Positions 6,715 to 11,098 of a stretch of DNA of 11,098 nucleotides are shown here, in pieces (the first letter of the stretch is position 1; each line of letters opens with the position of its first letter). The DNA is taken from contig SKZP01000578.1 of the NCBI GenBank assembly GCA_007127275.1, positions 1 through 11,098 of the forward strand, in the 5' to 3' direction. The DNA comes from Planctomycetota bacterium (GTDB lineage Bacteria > Planctomycetota > UBA8742 > SKZP01). The notes under the pieces were generated by a model. That model was not told the DNA's origin. It saw only the letters and a program-made list of their open reading frames with translations, and did no database searches. A program made the translations under genes and the position numbers.

Positions 6715-8409
6715 TTACTGCGTGACGGGCAGCCGGCCGGAGACGGGCAAGAACCCGGGGACAATGGCCTGGGGGACGACGTAGTAGGTGTTGCCGTCGC
6801 GTGCGAGTCGCCCGTGCACGTAAATCATCTCGCCTGCGAAGGCGCTGCGCCAGAGGGTGCGTTTCGCCTCTGCGGATTCGAAGCGCAACTGAAAGCGGGG
6901 GTGCAGGGCCATGTCGCAGCGCACGGTGCGCTCGTCCAGCGAGGTGCGCGCGTGCGTGAACACGGTAACGACTTCGCCCAGCTTATTCCTCATGCGCTCG
7001 AGTTCCACCGCACCGTCGGTCTCGATCGGTACATCCTCGGCAGGGTGTGTGGCGCGAAACTCCTCGAAGACTCGCCGGGCCTCGGCGCTGCGACGCCAGT
7101 TTTCGAGACGCTCGGCGTAGTCGGGGTAATGATCCGGCACCCCCGGCGCCCCGGGGCCGGCCCAGATGCCGCGTCGCTGGGCCTGTGCCTCGCGTTGCGC
7201 GGCAAGCAACTCGTCGTGGAAGCGTTTCGCGTAGCCGTACTTGAAGTAGTACGGGGTGTAGCCTTCGCGCACGAGCTCGACACAGAGGTTGCGCCACTCG
7301 TCTTCGCCGTCGCGCCGGTAGAAGACATACGCGAGCCAGCGGTCGAAGATGTCCGTGGGACGCCGGGTTCCGTCGAGTTCCAGCCGCACGAGGTCACCCG
7401 CTTCCAGTCGCGTTTGCACATACTCCGTGGCGGCCTCCGCCATGGGCGTGCCGTACTTCGGTGGCAGCTGGCGACCGGCGTGCATCAAGTCGACGTAGGC
7501 GGCGAAGTCGCGCTCGGCCAGTTCGCGCAACTGCTCGCCGGTGCGTCGCTGCCACTCGCCGTCGACGTAGACGCGGCGACCGCGGTAGTCCTCCTCGGTA
7601 TCAATGCCCTGGAAGCGGATGGCGCGGCGCAGGCCGTCGACGCGCATGGTGTCGCCGTCGGCGACGTGCGAAGCGGGATACACGCCGAGCACATGCCCCG
7701 GGCGGTAGGTGCTGCCGGCCAGCGCCTCGGGGTCGAGGCGCCCGGCGCGGTGGGCCGCCTGTGCAAATACGTCCACGTCGAGCAACGGCTCGCCGCTGTC
7801 TTCGTCTCGCACCGCTTCGTAGGCGAGCGTTTCCTCGCCGCGGCGCAGGGCGAACATGCTGCGTTGTTGCTCGGCGACGAAGCTGACGGTGACGACACGG
7901 TAGCGGCGATTCGCGTCGATCTGTTCCCCGCCGACAAGGACGCGCAACGCCTCGGTATCTGCGTGTTCGACGACGGCGCCGGCGAGTTGCAGCGGCCGGT
8001 GCCGGAAGCAGTTGCGCACCCCGCGGGCGAGTAGCTCGCCAGGTATCTTCAGCGTGACGAGATGGTTGCCGAACGGGTTCGCCCGCTCGAGATCCCGTCG
8101 CGTCAACTCGCCGGGCTCAATGCGTGCGCGAATGCCGGGGCCGTTCATCACCGCAATCTCGGCTTCGGGCACGGCGGCGAGCATGGCGCGAGCCTGCCAC
8201 ACCGCCAGCGGCACCTCCGGATGTGCCTCGTGCTCGAAGGGGCCGGCCACCTCGGCGAGCACCTGTCGCTGTGGGTCGCCGTTCTCGTCGGTGCCGGCAA
8301 GTGACGGTGCCGGCGGCGCCGCCGCATACAGCCAGGCCAGCGTGACGGCGCAAAGCAGCGCCGGTACACCGCGGCGAAGAAAGCGGAATGAACGTGATTC
8401 GGACATCAT
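6715..8409 (-). CDS. Exported fusion: 5'-nucleotidase C-terminal domain + staphylococcal-nuclease domain + OB-like tail
   Basis: The 564-residue product starts with a signal peptide (about 7-38: FRFLRRG, hydrophobic run, then SLAG). Residues about 45-215 match the substrate-binding C-terminal domain of UshA-type 5'-nucleotidases (AVMNGPGIRARIEPGELT, NPFGNHLVTL, and GGEQIDANRRYRVVTVSFVA), but the metallophosphatase half that normally precedes it is absent. Residues about 240-418 are a thermonuclease (SNase) domain: HVADGDTMRV, then IRFQGIDTEE and DRWLAYVF, ending in AQRRGIWAG. R265, E273 and R357 align with the catalytic Arg35, Glu43 and Arg87 of staphylococcal nuclease, and D251 and D270 with its calcium ligands, so activity is likely. 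Residues 475-553 look like an OB-fold. By inference it is a periplasmic or secreted DNA/RNA nuclease with nucleotide-binding capacity. The start is ATG at 8409 (or 8406), placed by the signal peptide; the frame is open further upstream but unnatural, and no Shine-Dalgarno is seen. Confidence 0.87.
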   Translation of the reverse strand: MMSESRSFRFLRRGVPALLCAVTLAWLYAAAPPAPSLAGTDENGDPQRQVLAEVAGPFEHEAHPEVPLAVWQARAMLAAVPEAEIAVMNGPGIRARIEPGELTRRDLERANPFGNHLVTLKIPGELLARGVRNCFRHRPLQLAGAVVEHADTEALRVLVGGEQIDANRRYRVVTVSFVAEQQRSMFALRRGEETLAYEAVRDEDSGEPLLDVDVFAQAAHRAGRLDPEALAGSTYRPGHVLGVYPASHVADGDTMRVDGLRRAIRFQGIDTEEDYRGRRVYVDGEWQRRTGEQLRELAERDFAAYVDLMHAGRQLPPKYGTPMAEAATEYVQTRLEAGDLVRLELDGTRRPTDIFDRWLAYVFYRRDGEDEWRNLCVELVREGYTPYYFKYGYAKRFHDELLAAQREAQAQRRGIWAGPGAPGVPDHYPDYAERLENWRRSAEARRVFEEFRATHPAEDVPIETDGAVELERMRNKLGEVVTVFTHARTSLDERTVRCDMALHPRFQLRFESAEAKRTLWRSAFAGEMIYVHGRLARDGNTYYVVPQAIVPGFLPVSGRLPVTQ

Positions 8410-8599
8410 GGCATTGAATGTGGTGTGCGGCTTCGATGGTACGTACGGAGCGGACGGGAAACTCCTTCCGCATGGGTGCGACGGCGCTCGACGGTGCCGT
8501 TGATTCGCACGACGGCGCCATCCAGCCACGGAACGACTGAGTCGACGTTGTCCGCCGAGCACCGTCTTCGCACGTGGCGCAAAAACGCTCGGAACGGGT

Positions 8600-8620
8600 T
8601 TCCTTCCACCTCCGAAGGAA
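8600..8620. repeat. Perfect 7-bp inverted repeat with 7-nt loop
   Basis: TTCCTTC (8600-8606) pairs with GAAGGAA (8614-8620) around CACCTCC. It lies about 190 bp upstream of the nuclease start and could be an operator or an mRNA hairpin. No T-run follows on either strand, so a terminator is unlikely. Confidence 0.4.
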
Positions 8621-8891
8621 GGGACGCGGCCCCAGCATACGACACGCCTCCGACATCCCCGGGACACGACGGCGCCCATCCGCAGCGGACGGCCTCATGC
8701 CCCTCGAATGCGTTGTCCCGGAGCACCGTACGCGACTCGCAGGCCACAGGACCGACTCGGCACGGCGCGCTGCACGGCTCACGTCGTGCCTCGCCCGGCT
8801 ACTCGACTTTACCCGCCATTCCGGGTACGTACCGAGATCTGCGGGTAACGACACTTAGGCGGCAGTGGACGAACAAAACTCCGTCGTGTTT

Positions 8892-8986
8892 GGGATTCGT
8901 AATTTTCCAAGCCCACGGGCTGCGGCCCGTGGGTGGATTTCCAGAGCGACCCACGGGCCGCAGCCCGCGGGCTTATTACGAATCCC
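8892..8986. repeat. 95-bp nested palindromic (MITE/REP-like) element with 12-bp terminal inverted repeats
   Basis: The outer ends GGGATTCGTAAT (8892-8903) and ATTACGAATCCC (8975-8986) are perfect inverted repeats. Inside, two hairpins face each other: 8912-8933 (CCCACGGGC-TGCG-GCCCGTGGG) and 8950-8971 (CCCACGGGC-CGCA-GCCCGCGGG, with one A-C mismatch). The two 24-nt arms 8911-8934 and 8949-8972 are inverted copies of each other with a single mismatch, so the whole element can also fold as one long cruciform. The CCCACGGGC core and flanking CCAAG/GGGCTT are shared with the element at 5235-5313. No transposase is nearby. A non-autonomous mobile palindrome or a REP-type element is most likely. 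Confidence 0.85.
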
Positions 8987-9145
8987 TTTGGCACAAGGCA
9001 AAGGCCAACTTCGAGCAACCACGAATTCGTAGGACGGCCTCCCTGTCCGCCCAAGGTGCGCGTCGGTCGTGGATCCCGCTTGCACTTTTGAACTCCCGGG
9101 GGCGTGGGATTTGCGCGGGGTCGTTCGACCGTGGCTCCCCCTGGG

Positions 9146-9172
9146 CAGTACGCAGTCCCGCCTGCGTATCTG
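9146..9172. repeat. Bulged 10-bp hairpin
   Basis: CAGTACGCAG (9146-9155) pairs with CTGCGTA-T-CTG (9162-9172), with one bulged T and a 6-nt loop TCCCGC. It lies about 235 bp upstream of the STAS gene start. A role as operator or leader structure is possible; no T-run follows. Confidence 0.35.
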
Positions 9173-9406
9173 GCGCCGTCCAAACAACTTTTCTGCAACA
9201 AAAGCCGGCACCCCTGTGACGACGGCGGCGTTCGCAACGTCTGGGTAGTTTGGTACAACATTCGGTAGCTCTCGTTTGCACGCTTGCTTTCCGACTACCC
9301 GGGACGAACGCCGTTGCAGCGGGGGTTTTGGCCGCTCCTTTCGCTTGGTTGCTCGCTCGTCCCTTCGCCTCCCGCATTCCTCACTTCGAATCTCGGCAGC
9401 GCCACC

Positions 9407-11098
9407 ATGACCATCTTCTACCGCTTACAACGTCACGGCCAACCGATCGACGAAGGCAAAGCCGCGATTACGCTGACCGTCGGCGCCGGCTCCGCGGCCC
9501 AGGTGTGCTTGAACGACCTCGACGCCGACGAGGTCGTGCTCGAGATCACCGAAGTCGGCAACGGGGAATTGTACGTGCGGGCGAGCGGCTGGTGCGACGG
9601 ATTGCGCGTCGGCGGACGGGCCATGCGCCCCGACGGCGAGTACGTCAATCCTGTTGAGGTGACCCTTTCTGCCACGCTCGGCGACTACCGGCTCGAGGTG
9701 CGCGAGGGCGGCCGCGACCCGTTGTGGGGCGACCCCTCCTCCGGCACCGTTTCGCACAGTCCGCTCCTGACCTCCGACGTCTCCATCTCCGCCCTGCCCA
9801 AGTCGACCCGCCGCAAGGGCGCCAAGGGCGAGACCACCGGGGGAAAAGCGGACAGCGAGAATCCGCACTCCGTGGCCGTCTCCGGGGACCTCGAGGTCAA
9901 GAACCTCGGCGGCCGGTTCGGGCAACAAAGTGACATGTCGGCCATTCCCGAGGGCAATCCGCTGCTCAACGACGAAGTAGGCGCGGATCCGTTGTCACGC
10001 TTCGACGAGGCACGAGGCGAGGCAAGCGGCCCGCCGAACAAGGGGGTACACAGCGACATTGAGCTCAACGTGCTTCCGACGCCGAAGACGAACCGGCCGA
10101 GCGAGCGTCCCGTACCGCCGCCGATCCCGGAGGATTCCGACGACGATGTCGGTGCGTTTCCGCCGCCGAGTACCTCGTCGCTGACAATACGCGAACGGGA
10201 GGAAGACGGCGACGTAGCGCCGATCTCCGTGCTCGAATTGGCCGGCTCGCTCGACGCCTCGACGACCGACGACTTCATGCGCGCCATGGAGCGGCTGATC
10301 CGCCGCAACCGCCAGTGGATCGTTCTCGACTTCGCTGGCGTCGAGTTCGTCAACTCCTCGGGGCTCGGCACCCTCGTGCGGCTTGTCGAGCAGTTCGAGC
10401 CAAGCGGCGTGATTGTCCTTGTCAACGTACCGAGGAAGGTGCGCGCCACGTTCGAGTTGTTGGGGCTGCAGTCGTTGCTCACGATTCATGAGCGCTTTGG
10501 TGAGGCGTTGCGCGACGTCAAGAGGCGCCAACACGAACAGCGCGCCGAGGGCGAAAAACGCGAAGAAACGAAGCGGCGTGCCGAGTCCCCGGCAATGGAG
10601 GAGCCGGCGGACGCGACGCACATTGCGCTCGAAGATACCGAGTTGCAACACTTCGCGGTGGAGGAAGAAACGATTGATACGGGAGCCGAGGAAGACGTAG
10701 ACGACGAGGACAAGCGTCCCACGGCGCGGGCACGCCGGGTCGCTCCGAGGCCGCCCGCGCCGGAGGCCTCGCATGCGAAGGTTGGGCCGCCGTCGCTGGG
10801 TGGCGCCATGGAAATGGAGGAGGAAGCGGGGGAGGAGCCGGAAGACGAGATTGCCTTGGCCGACGAGGACGACGACGCCGACGAGGAACTCGCCGAGCGG
10901 CGGCCGGGCGCATCCGCCGAGCCGGACGAGGTGGACGACGACACCGACGCATTGTCGCGGCTCGGCAGCTACAGTGGCGCCACCGCCGCACGAAGTGGCC
11001 CCGCTGCCCGCGTCGCCCCGCAAGCCCCGCCACCGCCGCCGGCCCCTGCCCCGGACGTGCCGGCGGCGGAGCCTGCGGAGCCGGAGCCCATGGCCGTG
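9407..11098 (+). CDS. STAS-domain (anti-sigma-factor antagonist-like) protein with FHA-like N-terminus and long acidic tail, 3' end cut by the window
   Basis: From ATG 9407 the frame is open for all 564 codons to the right edge. Residues about 1-100 are beta-rich with an FHA-like pattern (ITLTVGAGSAAQVCLNDLDADEVVLEI, then ELYVRASGWCDGLRVGGRAM, then YRLEV) but lack the clear GR, SxxH and NG signature, so this is a tentative, degenerate match. Residues 105-270 are a polar linker with a Pro-rich end. Residues 273-371 are a STAS domain: ISVLELAGSLDASTTDDF, WIVLDFAGVEFVNSSGLGTL, then ESF-like helix and VRATFELLGL. S318 in NSSGLG sits where SpoIIAA-type antagonists are phosphorylated by their anti-sigma kinase. 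A charged, probably coiled segment follows (370-393), then Asp/Glu clusters and a Pro/Ala-rich run near 545-560. By inference it is a phospho-switch regulator. No kinase or sigma factor is nearby. No Shine-Dalgarno precedes the start. Confidence 0.82.
   Translation, partial: MTIFYRLQRHGQPIDEGKAAITLTVGAGSAAQVCLNDLDADEVVLEITEVGNGELYVRASGWCDGLRVGGRAMRPDGEYVNPVEVTLSATLGDYRLEVREGGRDPLWGDPSSGTVSHSPLLTSDVSISALPKSTRRKGAKGETTGGKADSENPHSVAVSGDLEVKNLGGRFGQQSDMSAIPEGNPLLNDEVGADPLSRFDEARGEASGPPNKGVHSDIELNVLPTPKTNRPSERPVPPPIPEDSDDDVGAFPPPSTSSLTIREREEDGDVAPISVLELAGSLDASTTDDFMRAMERLIRRNRQWIVLDFAGVEFVNSSGLGTLVRLVEQFEPSGVIVLVNVPRKVRATFELLGLQSLLTIHERFGEALRDVKRRQHEQRAEGEKREETKRRAESPAMEEPADATHIALEDTELQHFAVEEETIDTGAEEDVDDEDKRPTARARRVAPRPPAPEASHAKVGPPSLGGAMEMEEEAGEEPEDEIALADEDDDADEELAERRPGASAEPDEVDDDTDALSRLGSYSGATAARSGPAARVAPQAPPPPPAPAPDVPAAEPAEPEPMAV

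Larger units (their letters stand above)
8410..9406. other. About 1 kb divergent intergenic region with several palindromes, no convincing gene
   Basis: The region separates the minus-strand nuclease gene from the plus-strand STAS gene and should hold both promoters, though I see no clean -35/-10 pair. Several frames stay open because of the high GC, but their translations are Arg/Ser/Pro-rich and motif-free. It contains a perfect 7-bp hairpin (8600-8620), the 95-bp nested palindrome (8892-8986), an imperfect GGAC...GTCC palindrome (9032-9048) and a bulged hairpin (9146-9172). Confidence 0.55.

Noticed and set aside
6274..8034. 586-codon plus-strand frame opposite the nuclease gene
   Set aside because: It is the antisense of an exported protein with recognisable 5'-nucleotidase-C and SNase motifs. 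Its own translation has none.
8406..8747. 113-codon minus-strand frame from a GTG, whose stop overlaps the nuclease start (ATGA overlap)
   Set aside because: The overlap would suggest coupling and the third-position GC is high, but the protein has no recognisable feature and the frame stays open upstream, as expected by chance in this GC-rich stretch.
8425..9219. 264-codon plus-strand frame
   Set aside because: It runs straight through the 95-bp palindrome and reads as Arg/Ser/Pro-rich noise.
9401..9410. GCCACCATGA, which resembles a eukaryotic Kozak context at the STAS gene start
   Set aside because: All recognisable genes are bacterial and the match is short; coincidence is the simplest reading.

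Overview
The window is bacterial and mostly GC-rich. It looks like a chromosomal segment of a Gram-negative organism, because an RfaE2-type ADP-heptose enzyme (outer-core LPS sugar supply) is present. Long low-complexity secreted or disordered proteins, many starts without a Shine-Dalgarno sequence and palindromic intergenic repeats would fit Planctomycetota or a similar group. That is only an inference, since no marker gene settles the lineage.

Layout. (1) Positions 1-3130 are visibly AT-richer at third codon positions. They hold two minus-strand genes for exported or envelope proteins. One is a large N-terminally anchored protein whose reading frame stays open from 1973 to the left edge. 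Upstream of it is a small secreted protein gene (2170-2948) that seems to need two frameshifts to be read. A TATAAT box lies upstream of each. (2) Positions 3512-5121 form a compact minus-strand cluster: a single-pass membrane protein, a stand-alone biotin carboxyl carrier protein, then RfaE2 only 5 bp downstream. (3) The divergent gap 5122-5437 holds a GC-rich palindromic repeat and leads to a plus-strand membrane GT2-like glycosyltransferase (5438-6619). (4) Convergent to it is a minus-strand exported protein (6715-8409). It joins a 5'-nucleotidase C-terminal domain without its metallophosphatase half, a staphylococcal-nuclease domain with its catalytic residues intact, and an OB-like tail. 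(5) About 1 kb without a convincing gene (8410-9406) contains a 95-bp nested palindrome related to the one at 5.3 kb. (6) A plus-strand gene opens at 9407 and runs off the right edge. It has an FHA-like N-terminus, a linker, a STAS (anti-sigma-factor antagonist) domain and a long acidic, proline-rich tail.

The two largest reading frames (1-1973 minus and 9407-11098 plus) are both cut by the window edges. The genes do not form one obvious pathway. The BCCP/RfaE2 pair links acyl-CoA carboxylation and LPS sugar activation only by proximity. The glycosyltransferase and the exported nuclease are envelope-associated, and the STAS protein is probably regulatory. The most unusual items are the nucleotidase-C/nuclease fusion, the FHA-like/STAS architecture and the nested palindromic repeat family. 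No tRNA, rRNA, CRISPR array, transposase or phage gene was seen.
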